Shown one piece after another: positions 10,727 to 21,740 of a DNA stretch of 64,000 nt. The first letter of the stretch is position 1. Every line of letters begins with the position of its first letter. A program made the position numbers and the translations under genes. Below the pieces are notes generated by a model. The model had not been told where the DNA came from. It saw only the letters and a program-made list of their open reading frames with translations, and ran no database searches. Origin of the DNA: Hybos culiciformis (Eukaryota; Arthropoda; Insecta; Diptera; Hybotidae); NCBI GenBank assembly GCA_964007475.1, contig OZ023273.1, positions 88,328,841 to 88,392,840 of the forward strand, read 5' to 3'.

Positions 10727-11315
10727 AATTTAATGCAGGCTCAGATATTTTGTGTTTTTTTTTCTGCTGCGTTGTTGCGCCAATGGGCGCTGGCGCCTTG
10801 TTTTATGTATTTTACTTTCTTTGTCTCACACCCTAAATCAAATTTTGTTTATATGAGAATAAAAGAAGTTCACTATACAAGAAAAAGAAAACAAGCGTGT
10901 TCATCGATCACACAGCATATATTCATATTCATACACATACCTACATATTCTTTTACCTCATTTATTAAGGTGCGTGATCTTTTGAAATTTGGAATTGAAT
11001 TAATTCGTTTCGTATTTCGTTAGTTAGAAAATTGAATAAAATTAAAAAAATTGTTCAACGAATAAAAAAATTTAAAAAAAATTACAACCAGAAAAACTAT
11101 TTAAAAGAAATAATTTTTTTGAAACTAAGTGGATGAATTGGAATATTCAATTTCATTAAGAAAAAGAAAAAAATTGGAAAGAAAAAATTTAATTAAAAAT
11201 TTTTTTTTAATTTTAATAAAAAATTCCACAAAGATGAACGGAGAACAGGTAGGTTTTTTAATATTAAATTTTAGTCTTAACAAAAAAAAAAGTATGACAA
11301 ACAGGCAAACTTTTG

Positions 11316-11780
11316 AATTGGTTCTTGGGACAAAGGCCTCGTTTCGGAGAAAGGCCCGCACAATGTTTTCATACATTTTTGTATGAAAATTTTTTTTGTG
11401 CCCGATTTACCCTATTTTTTTAGTAGGTAGAGGCGGTCCCCAAAATGTTAAATCCGAAACGGTTTTTGCCGTAAAGCCTCCATTTCGGAGTTACGGTCCT
11501 TCAAAATGTTCATAGGTTTTTGAACAGAACTTTGAAAAGAATTTAATTTTCCGTCAAAGTTGTTTAAAAAACGTATGAAGTAAAGTATGAACATTTTGGC
11601 CATAACTCCGAAATTGGGGCTTTCCCGCAAAAACCGTATCGGATTTAACATTTTAGGGAACGCCTCTACCTACCCAAAACTATCGGGGAAATCGGGACAA
11701 ATAAAATTTCCATACAAAAATCTATGAAAAGATTGTGGGGGCCTTTCTCCGTTACGAGGCCTTTGTTCCAAGAACTGATT
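11316..11780. repeat. Large imperfect palindrome (foldback element)
   Basis: Two arms of about 230 bases, AATTGGTTCTTGGGACAAAG at the left against AATCAGTTCTTGGAACAAAG on the complement of the right, stay collinear to a centre near 11548. Shared internal words include TAGGTAGAGGCG, AAATGTTAAATCCGA and TTTCGGAGTTA. ORFs in this stretch only shadow the palindrome. A GGCACCGCCTCT word just outside (about 11800) and AGGCGGTGCCC at about 11990 are inverse to each other, so the repeat unit may extend to about 12200. Confidence 0.85.
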
Positions 11781-13560
11781 TCTGTTTTGAGAATTTGGGC
11801 ACCGCCTCTATGCCCTTTACAAGTTTCAGCCCATTCTGAGTGGTTCAAGGAAACGGCAGTTTAGCCCCATTTTTTTCCAACCGTTATTGCGCTCTAATTT
11901 TTATTTTTATTTAATTTTCAATTTTATTTAGGTGATAACGCAGTTTATTTGTTCAAGCCTTAAATTGGTCTAAAATTTGGAAGAGGGGAAAAGGCGGTGC
12001 CCAAGCCTCCTAATCCAAAAGGTGTTTTGACGGAAATTTCCCGTTGTGGAGATTTTTATGATTTTTATAACAGTCGTAGAGGAGCTGTCCCAAAATGCAA
12101 GGGGAAGGGCGTGGGGCTACGGGCGAGCAGACACAAATCCCACTATCAACCGGATACCCTCTCACATTCTTTGCAACCCTTTCTGTTTACACTTTAGCAA
12201 AAATGAAACGTAAAAATATTGATGGAACTGGCCAGTAATCGATCAGGCTGGCTTAACTTGTTTTTTGCGAAATCACTTCAACTTAACGTGTTAAATGATT
12301 TTTTATTTATAGTGTACATATAGACGTATACCTATTCTATATGCCCCTCTAGAATAATTTTACCTTTGAAAATATGTTAAAAGTTTTAATTTTTTTTTTT
12401 TTATTAGTTGAATTAAATTTAATTAAGAAGTGTTCATCTTATTAACTTAAAAAAATAAATTGACGAACAAAAAAATAATAATTTTCACATTTTATTTCAT
12501 AACTAGAAAAAGCCTGCACAGAAAAAATAGCCTGGTAACTATGCCTTAGTTTTTGTCATTTCGAAAAGAACGCTTTTTTTTTTTTGATAAAGTACGCCTT
12601 GGTTTTTTTGTTTAAATTTAAAGTTTTTATCAAAGTACGCCTTGCCTTCAGTTGCATAGTCATTCGGTTATTTATTTACAAAAAAATGTAAATAGCAAGG
12701 TCATTTAAGAGGTGAGTTCACCTTTTATATTTTAAAAGATTACCAATATTTTTTTCTTAATGGCAATTTTTGGTTCTAGTTGACAGATGGCGTTCAGAGC
12801 GTCTTTAGACGGTCTTACCTGATTGAGGGTTAAAATAGTAGGTACTCACTTACTACAAAAAAATTTATTACATATTTGACAGAAAACGTTTGTCGTTTCA
12901 GTAAGTTACATGTTCGTATTATTATTTTTATTAAAGATTGAAATCACCTTAGCAAATTCTAAATTTTTCTTTGTTGCAACTTTTTTAATTTCTATGTTAT
13001 AAAAAAGATTTATGTACTCTTGAAGTTGATTGTGACACACTAATATAATATAAATACCTTCCACTAGTATTTTATATCATCCTTGTTATGAAATTACTAC
13101 AAAATTATAAATTATTAAATTTCTTAGGTTGTTAATAACAATTAATTCTTTTTAAAACTCATAACGACTAAAAGTGAATTTATTACATATGAAATTTGAA
13201 TATTATTTGTAATGTTAACAATTTTTTGAAGAAATAAGAGATTTTGAAATATTTTCCAATACAAATTTCAGGCTTCAAATTCGTACAAAGAAAAATTCCT
13301 GAAGACACCTTTTATTTCATCGAAATCTATCAATTAAAAAAAATAACAGTTAAATTTTTAGTCAAAAAATAATACTTTTTTTTAAGTTTTATTTATTACT
13401 CAAAAAAAGAATACTTAAAAAAATAGTATTATTTTTTAATAATTTTCCAAATACTCTTTTTGTACTTACCAAAGATATAAGAGTAGAAAGGATACCACAT
13501 GATTTAAAATTTTTGAAGCATCTTTTTTTTTTTACGATATCCAGTGTAGTAGATTTTTCT
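11781..13560. other. Non-coding DNA; GC-richer patch at 11985-12200
   Basis: The 11985-12200 patch contains a 66-codon open frame without recognisable features and is better explained as an outer part of the foldback repeat. The rest is AT-rich without gene signals. From about 13350 there are AAATACTC/GAGTATTT-like words that mirror those at 17460-17720 on the other side of the P-like transposase. Confidence 0.4.
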
Positions 13561-13909
13561 ATAAAAAAAGTAATATTTCAAGAGGCTCGTTGGGGCTCGT
13601 TTTAATCAAACATTTAAAAGATTATATAGGTGTTGGTAAAAGAAAATAGCAGTTTGCGTTAATGTCATTTATAGCATATCTGAAAATTTTAAGGAAAAAA
13701 TATAAAAATATTTATTTTTGTGTTTTATTTTAATATATATTATATTTTTGTATAAATATAGTTCTTATTTTTGAATCCATTATATATTTTGTAAGAAATT
13801 ATTATAAACTTACTTATACATAATTGTAAATGATGATAATAAACTAAATCTAATATTACTAGTACTATAAAATACTATAAAAAATTAGGTACCTTAAATT
13901 GTAAAAAAA

Positions 13910-16900
13910 TTACATCCCCTTGAACAAAATTAATTTGTTTAAAAATGGTCTTTCGGAAATTCGTTCACTCTGTTTTTTTGCAATATAATGGTATCTAACC
14001 TTTAAATATTTTTCGGCAATACTTTTTATAATCAATGAATAATGGGATAATTCTTTCATATACTGTTCTATATCCGGAAAAAGATCAGAGTAACCAATAA
14101 AGTTACTTAAAACATTAGAAATCACTTTTATTTTGTTAGCAGCATTTAAAATGTTAACTGAAGAAGACATTGCTCGTTTTACTTCTATTTCCACACTTTT
14201 ACAAATTTTGGTAACCGATTCTGAAGGATATTTAAGCCAGCCCCAATTTTTGTAATTTATTAAAAAAACATTTTTTGGCGAACCGTTTATTCCTTCTACG
14301 CATTCCTCACATTTTAATGTTTTTTCTAGGGAAAACACAACAAATCCTGCAATATATTCTACAACGTATTCACAATACTCAGATAGTATTGGTCTGAAAA
14401 CATGTTCATTATTATCCAAAAAAAATTTCATCGTTTGAATCGTCCACTAAATCGTAGTCAATTAAAATCCCTTTCGGAACGCTGCAATTAATTTGCTGAA
14501 CTGAATCCATTAAATTGGAACCAAAGGAATTGCTGAGAATATCGATTTGTTCTAAGGGAATGCAATTCCCAACTCCTCTTTCTCTAATTCGGCAGTGAAT
14601 AAGCAGTTGTTTATAAGCAGTTGTAAATTGTTTCACACTAGGATTGTTATTATAACCTAATCTTGATCTAATAGATCCGAAAAACATTTCTAAATGATCC
14701 TGATTTAGCTTATAAGTAGGTATGTATAAAAGCTCATTTGACTGAATATATTTTTCATAAAGGTGTTGCAGATTTTTCAAACACATAACAAATCCCAAAA
14801 AACCAGTTTTTCTTTGATGATCTAAAATCTTTTGTCCAGTTTGAAAATGTAAATTTTTGACAAATTCGATCGCGCTTTTTGTAAACAATTTTGTTTCATC
14901 ATAGTTTTCTGCACAAAGCGCCTTTTTAAAACCATAAGAACTCAAATTTCTACTATTTAAACTGTCAAAAATATTATTTATAGTGCGAATAAAACAAGCT
15001 GTAGCCTCACTACCAATGAATTCAGGTAATTTTAACACTTCTCGACAAAAATCAATAGCATTTGCAACTGATAAACTCAAAGTTTGTGCAGCTAGCTTTA
15101 CCTTCATTTTTTGTTTAAAATATTGTATGTGAGCCTTCCTTAACTTATTACCCAAATGTAACCCTTCTGAGTTTTGCAATGACTCTAAAAGTTTTATGTA
15201 TTTAAAATCAATAGCCTGTTCATTCAAATCATAAAAAGGTGAAAGCTCTACAAAACAATTTCTTACTAGTTTTAAACAATGGACAGCATCCGGTAAAACA
15301 AAAACCTTCCGTTCGGATCCCTGATACTCAACTTTAAAAGAAAATTCGTCTAAATTATAATTCATTGAGCATCCCATTTGTCGACAAGCTGAAATATTTC
15401 AAGGAGCGCCATCAAAAGTGACTCCTACCACTTCTATACCCGTATTAAAAAGATTTTCCAAACAAATTTTCAACATATTTGCTTTTTGGTCCGCTGTGAG
15501 ACTTTTAATAGCAAAAAACCCTACTGGCAATTTCCAACTGCGATTGATGCATACGACCATAAAAACTATCATTTGTGTTGCGATTTCCTCACTAATTTCT
15601 TTGGTTCCTACATCCACGTATCCCCAAGATTTCTCTCCATCCCACTCTATCAATTTTCTGATTGCCATTTCATCAAAAACTACATTACAATATATTTTTT
15701 GATTTAAACTCTGCACTTTTGTTGCAGCTGCTTTTAATGCGTTAAAGGAGTCCAAAGTAAATCCTGGAAGAATCTTTGAATTCATGTACCATCTACTAAT
15801 TGTTTTATGATGTGGGAGTACACAGTTGAAGGTTTCCCTTACATAAGTGTATGCTTTAGGTGAATAAAAATATAAATTTAGGGCAAACAAGCGCAGCTGA
15901 GGGGAAAATTTAACAGGTTTTTTTAAATGATCCAGAAGTTCTCTTTGAATGATAGCTTGTAACGAAGGAGTATCCTCCAAATTTTGAAATAAATCATTCT
16001 GGGTCAAATTCCTTTTTTGTAATTCTTTAAAAATTGACTTTAAAGAACCAATCTTTTTTTTATTTCTCCGATTCTTTTGGTTTAGTTGCTTAATTTTTTT
16101 ATCTTGAATTTTAAAATGTTTACGTAAAGTTTGTAATTTTAATTTTCTCTTCTTCAATCTTGACGGTGTGGAAATCAATTCTTCATCATTGCTAGTTTTC
16201 ATAGCCCTACGGATGGACACGAGCTTTTGGCTATTTTTCTTTTCAATTATTGACCCTGTAGATGTGGAAGAAATGTCAGCAATTTTAATAAAATCATCTT
16301 CCAAAATGCGAGGCATTTCTATTAAGCCTGTGATTTTTGTTCTTGGTGATGAGCTGCTTGTGCTTGATGACTGTTTACTCATAATTTCAGGGGATTGGAA
16401 AGTATCACAATCTAGTTTCTGAAAAAGTATGAAATCAAATTTTTTGTATTGTTATGTTTGATAAAAATGATGATATACCTGTTTTTTTAAAGGGCTGATT
16501 GAAGAGGTTGATTCGGAGCTGGAAAGTTTTGGTGAAAAAACTGGATCTTTCATTACATCTTGAACCTGTAAAGTTAACAAAAAATTTAGTTTAATTTGTA
16601 TTTCTCAAAACGTGTCTATCTGAAAACTAAAAAATTCTTAAAAAAAACTTACTATTTCTTTAGTGGGTAAATTCAGAGTTGGAATACTTCCACGTATAAT
16701 TCTTTTTTGTCCTGCACGAGTCTCAAAAAAACACCAGTGTTCAAAATGCAACATGCAAACATGAATATCCTTACCAATCCATTCACTTTCCAATATATTT
16801 ATTGCTTCAAGCCACAATACTTTTATATCATTATTAATTGGCATTCTAAAAATGTATTATTATTTTGGATAATTTTTTAACGAATATTCAGTATACAACT

Positions 16901-16974
16901 TACTAATGATACGAAACTTCCGACTGCTTTTTTTGCGGTAAACTATTTACACAATTTTTTATAAAACACTTCAT
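13910..16974 (-). pseudogene. P-element-like (THAP) transposase, lightly damaged
   Basis: Exons on the minus strand: 16974-16904, 16845-16653, 16565-16479, 16418-13910. The last three join in phase with good GT-AG sites. The first two exons give a THAP zinc finger (CFIKNC, then CMLHF, then the SIPTLNLP tail motif). A coiled-coil, lysine-rich segment follows (about 16140-16020), then the RNase H-like core with VVFDEMAIRK and GVTFDGAP, the typical first and second aspartates. Next comes the inserted domain region and the conserved DHLEMFFGSIRSR with NNPSVKQF near the C-terminus. Lesions: a TGA at 15401-15399 directly after FDGAP, and a frameshift in an eight-T run (A run 14418-14425 on the plus strand). 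The exon 1 to exon 2 junction as read creates TAA, so that splice is either wrong or mutated. The family is P/THAP9-like; activity needs the lesions to be absent in other copies. Confidence 0.88.
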
Positions 16975-17950
16975 TTTTTTAATTATTTTTCCAATTTGTA
17001 CAATAAGATTTTATTTTTTATTTTTAGAAACTTTTCTGACGTAAAACAAAATAATTTTGTATTGAATTTTGAACGGCAACTGATTTTTTATTTTTAAAAT
17101 CCTTTCAACATACATATCTTATAAAAAAATAAAAAATCTGTAACAAGTCACAAATTTTCCAAATTCTAATCCCACCCCATTAATTCAAAGAAATTAACGG
17201 CGCACATGGAAGTCGTATATCAAAATTCAAAAAAAAAAAAAAAATTCTATATAAAAATATTTTTTTGAGAAAAAAAGGTGCTTCAAAAAAATTTGTATGG
17301 GAATATATTGACATGTTCTCTTTGTATACTCTGTGGTACTTACAAAAAAACTACTTGTTTTTTCTTATGTAAAAAATAAAACACTTTTTTTTAATTCCTG
17401 TTTTCAAAACTAAAAAATAAAACTCTTTTTATTAAATTTTATTTTTGGGATTTTGTCCAAACAAATAAGACATTTCTTGCTTATGGAGTATTTAAGAAAA
17501 AAAAAAAAAAAAAAGAGTATTTAAAAAATTTTTTAAAAATTATATTTAACTGAAGAGTATTTAAAAAATATTAAAAAAAAAATTGAGTAAAAAGTATTTC
17601 AAATTTTTGAAATACTCTATTCAAAAATTAAGTATTTATTTTTTTAAATATTTTAATTACTCAAAAATTAATTTTTAAGTATTTGTTTTTTTATTTTACT
17701 CTTTACTTTGAGTAGAAGTTTCATGAAAATAAAAAAAGTCTTACTTTCGATCCCTAATTATCACTATAAAAAGCTTCAAAAGATAAACGTTCGGAAAACA
17801 AATGTTCTGAAACTTACTAGCACTTTCACCTAGAAATTTTTCAATAATTTGGAACGAAAACTACAGAGTATTATTTTCTTTTTATTGAATTTTTTGTTCA
17901 ACTAAATTTTTTGTTTACATATGTGTTACTAAAAGTTTAATCTTTCTATT
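16975..17950. other. Upstream region of the P-like transposase, subterminal-type repeats
   Basis: Very AT-rich. Between 17460 and 17720, GAGTATTT and AAATACTC words recur many times in both orientations and resemble those at 13340-13480. This may mark subterminal regions of a P-like element spanning about 13.3-17.7 kb. No terminal repeat or 8-bp duplication was identified. Confidence 0.4.
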
Positions 17951-17989
17951 TATGTAGCTATAAAGTGAATACTTCGACTACAAATTTAT

Positions 17990-20413
17990 TGACGCACAGA
18001 AACATGGACCATAAAAATTAAAAGAATTAAAGATGCAGGCAAGTGCAAACAACAATTATCTATAAAAACTATGCTTGAAAAAACACCAGGAGCATTAAAG
18101 TCTACTACTAGTAGTAATTCAAATGCAAGCTTAGTAGAACCAAAGACACAAATATCAAGATTATTAACTGTCCTAGTAGCAGAGACCAACATTTCGTTTA
18201 AATGTGTTAATTCGCCTGGATTTATTCGAGGGATTTTCTAATTTGCAAAAATTTCATATGAAAGATTATCCAAATGAAAAAACTGTTAGAACATCCGCCC
18301 TGGAAAGTATGTCTCGGGAAGTAGAAAATGCGATAAAACAAGAATCGATTGAAGATGATCCATCACACGTTGCGGTGTGTTTGAATTTTGGACTGATGGA
18401 CACAAAAATTATAGTTATGTTAAGTACATCATTCAGTATAGCAAGAACTTTGAAATCACAATAATTTCACTCGGCAAAAAGTTATTCGAAAAATCTAAGA
18501 CTGCAAAAAAATATTCTAATAGTAGATTATTGTATATGTAAACTAAATTTGTTATTCATTAGGAGTTCTGTATACACAAAAATACATTGACACGAGTCAA
18601 TACTTATATCACGAGACCGAAGGTCGAGTGATATAAATTGACAAGTGTCAATGTATTTCTGTGTAAATACAGAACGAGTTGTATAACAAATTTTGCTTAC
18701 ATATCCAATATACTGTTTTAATGCGTAGGGGAGAGGTAGTTACAAAGAGAGAATTTTTTTTCTTCTCATTTTTTTTGTATTTGGCTGTATTGAAATATTG
18801 TGAGAGATATTATGTTTGTTTAGGTATTACGTAATATTCAATACGAAACATCTAAATGATTTCATTATTTACGCTGATGCATCTAAATTTTTTCATTATA
18901 TACGCTGACGCATCTAAATTTTTTCATTATTTACGCAGATGCATCTAAATGATTGCATGTGTATTGACGCATATAATACTCCATTTAGTGATCTAAATTC
19001 TATAGCACTAAATACAACATAACGATCCCCAACGCATTAAAAGAATATAATATAACTGCAAATATAAATTTTGTAACCGATGGAGGTCAAAATATAATTA
19101 AAGCCATTGATTTGTTAAGATTGGAAGAATTAGTTTTTGTTAATAGATATGGTTGCATGGCTCATGCGATTCACAATTTGATTTTTAACGACGTTTTTTC
19201 AAAAAATGAAACATTGATAGAAAAAATGAAACGTATTTGCAGAAAAATAACCTATAGAAAGAAGGAAATGGAAAATATAGCAAATTAATTACGAAGTTCA
19301 ATAATAATAGAACGAATAAAAAATCTTTTGGAATTAGTCCAAGATTTTGAATATTGTGATCTTTCGCAAAGTGAAGCAAAATTTAAAAATTAATAACAGT
19401 ACTCGGTGGAATTCCACATATGAAATGTTTAAAAGTTTAGAACAAAAATTTTAAGTGATAAATAAAATAATTGAGCGCTTACATCTTCAGAATGATTTCA
19501 TTTTAACAAGCATGGAGAAAAAAATTATTGAGGAGTTGAAAACAATTTTTGAAATTTTTGTTGAACTTTCAAAAATTGTTCAATATACCAAAAAGGGAAC
19601 ATTCCAAATGGCCATCTTATTTATAGAAATAATTAAACAAAAACTTAATGATGTTTTCAAAAGAGTTCAATTCGGATCCAGTATTAAGTTAAGTGCGACC
19701 ATATTATATAATATTGAAATGAGATTGAACATATCAAATGAACATTTCGCTGCAGCTTTACTGGATCCAGCTCAAAGAGATGAATCGTACTTAAAAGAGT
19801 AAATAAATAACTCGGAATTTTCGAGTCGAAGCAAACTTATTAAAAATGCCATAAAATTTTTCCGAATATATTTAATTAATAATAGTTCAGCTAAAACTGG
19901 CAACAAAAAACTAGATACAATAAGCAATTTATATCGGACGAAAATGAGACTTTTGAGTACACTGTCGCCAATGAATTCCAAAGAAATTGCTGAAGGCCTA
20001 GACTAGACGAAGAAATCTGCAAATATTTTTCCATTAATGTGTTTGGGAATGTTGAATTTGAAGAGTTTTGGATTAAAAATAGTAATTTTATTTGATAATC
20101 TCTTTAAAAAATAACACAAATTGTTGGAAAAAGTAACAGCTATTTTTTTTTATTTTTAGGTCGTACACTTCCAAATTTAAACGTACTTGCTAATATTTTG
20201 TATGAAATTCCATCAAGTTCCGGGTCTTCGGAAAGTGCCTTTTCCATAGCAGGTTCGATACGGACGAAAAAAAGATCAAGATTAACGCCAAACAAACTTG
20301 AAAAATTATCTTTATTGAAACAAAATATCCAATTGTTACAAGAAAGTGGAATAATTTCCGAAGTGAAACATTCACAATTGTGCAACTTCTATTCTTATTT
20401 CAAAAATTTTTAA
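17990..20413 (+). pseudogene. hAT-family transposase remnant interrupted by element B
   Basis: Plus-strand pieces in order: FKCVNSPGFIRGIF, then MKDYPNEKTVR with a helical stretch (about 18190-18360), then a WTD-type catalytic strand near 18380. After the insertion come FVTDGGQNIIKAI and CMAHAIHNLIF (second aspartate and C-x2-H motif, about 19070-19180), NTRWNSTYEM near 19400, a helical domain (19455-19800), and the C-terminal dimerisation part IPSSSGSSESAFSIAGSIRT at 20205-20265. This is the domain order of hAT transposases. It is broken by several stops and frameshifts as well as the 513-bp element, so it is not functional. The last exon (20159-20413) follows a plausible acceptor (tttttag). 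Confidence 0.88.
18519..19031 (+). mobile_element. Palindromic non-autonomous element, copy B (513 bp)
   Basis: It lies inside the hAT reading frame. The coding sequence reads TATTCTA before and ACGCATTAAAAGAATAT after, which together give one uninterrupted stretch, so the boundaries are known to about a base. No target duplication longer than one base is evident. It begins ATAGTAGATTATT and contains the hairpin (about 18573-18672) with inner stem TTATATCAC/GTGATATAA, paired GA/GA internal loop, and GACC-GAA-GGTC apex. It then has three to four copies of a roughly 32-bp repeat (GCATCTAAATTTTTTCATTA-like, 18845-18955), and ends GATCCCCA. Confidence 0.85.
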
Positions 20414-21058
20414 TCAATTGGTTTCATTTTGATTTAATTTTCATTTAATTTTGATTTATATGTTGAATATTTATATTTATTACAAAAGAAATTATTTAAT
20501 TAAAATTTAAGAATTAAATTTTTAACATGTATTTAAATTTGATTTAAATGCTTAACATTTTTATTTATCACAGAAGAAATTATTTAATTAAAATTTATAA
20601 ATTAAATTTTTAATATGTATACGAAATGAAATGAAAAATAAAAAAAAATTAATTATAAAAAGTAGAATTTTTTTTATATAAGTGATTTTTAAGAAAATTC
20701 AGTTTTTTAAGTATTCTTTTAAGAGATAAATTTAATGAATCCAAAATAAAGTAGGAGGATATTCTAGCTTTGGTTAAAAACAACCTGCATATAAATCATG
20801 TAAATCGAACGATGGTGTGTATCTTAAATTCATTTGAATTAATAAAACGTTCATTCTTCTTCACTAAATTTTTTGCTCCATTCGACTTCACTTGGTATTT
20901 AAATTTAGTTTTCTTTCACCGTACCTCCAATACTTATTTGTTAATACCATTAAGTAATAATATTAATATAAATATTATTGTTCAATGCTAATACTTTATC
21001 CTCGTCGATTTCCCCGATTTTCTTTAACAGTCGCCGATTTTTTAAATTCTTCATCTCT
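20414..21058. other. AT-rich DNA, no gene
   Basis: The region after the hAT remnant is AT-rich and contains two copies of a roughly 110-base segment (about 20415-20520 and 20525-20640) sharing AAGAAATTATTTAATTAAAA. Nothing coding. Confidence 0.5.
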
Positions 21059-21740
21059 AGTCGTTGATTTTTTAGAATTTTTTTTCTAAGCCGCTCATTT
21101 TCTCCAAAAACAGGTAATTTTGAGTCGACTAGCCGCCGCAATCGAAGGGCAAAATTTGACTAGCCGCGCAATCGAAGGGAAAAATTCGACTAGTCTTTCC
21201 TCTTTTCCTCTTTTTTTTTTTCTTTTTTCCTCTTTTTTTTTTGACAATCAGTTCCGTTTCTGCGTCGCTGGCCGCTCAGGTTCAAAAACAATATTGCCGC
21301 CCCTATTAATTTAATTATTTAATTAGAATTTGCTGATGTGCGGATCATCCGATGGGGGGATTATTACCTTGTAATAAAAATTAGTGAAATCGTAATAAAA
21401 ATTAGTGAAGAAAAAGTTTTTAATAACAAAATTTAAAGTTTTGTCATGGAATTTAAAAAAAATATATAAGTAAATTGGAAAATACATAAAAAAAAATATG
21501 TGAGTCTCGGGACACACGGAAGAAGTGAAACTTCATGGCAAGTAGTATTTTCTGGAGCGGCTAAATAAATATTTAAAATGGCCAAGTGCATATAAGAGAT
21601 GACGCGAATCGATTTTTTCGACGGCGACTAGTTGATTTTTGTTCTTCGACTGCTGCGGCCAGTCGACTTAAAATAACTTGTTTTGGGGGAATTCGGCGGC
21701 TTAGAAAAAATTAAACAAAAAAAATTAAAAACCAGCGACT
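21059..21740. mobile_element. Long-TIR non-autonomous DNA element with GC-rich arms
   Basis: Inverted arms of about 110-130 bases: AGTCGTTGATTTTTT through CTAAGCCGC and GAGTCGACTAGCCGCCGC on the left, against AGTCGCTGG, CTAAGCCGCCG and AAGTCGACTGGCCGCAGC on the complement of the right. The arms also share TCGAAG and GACTAGTC-like words. The centre (about 21250-21590) is AT-rich and non-coding. A further GTCGCCGATTTTTT repeat at 21030 suggests the left arm may start earlier. No target duplication found; superfamily unknown. Confidence 0.7.

Noticed and set aside
10652..11023. 123-codon plus-strand ORF
   Set aside because: It starts inside the inverted-repeat unit at 10584-10726 and has no family-like motif; composition is what AT-rich and GC-patch DNA gives by chance.
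11125..11848. Several ORFs on both strands
   Set aside because: They lie in or beside the large palindrome and mirror each other; no independent coding signal.
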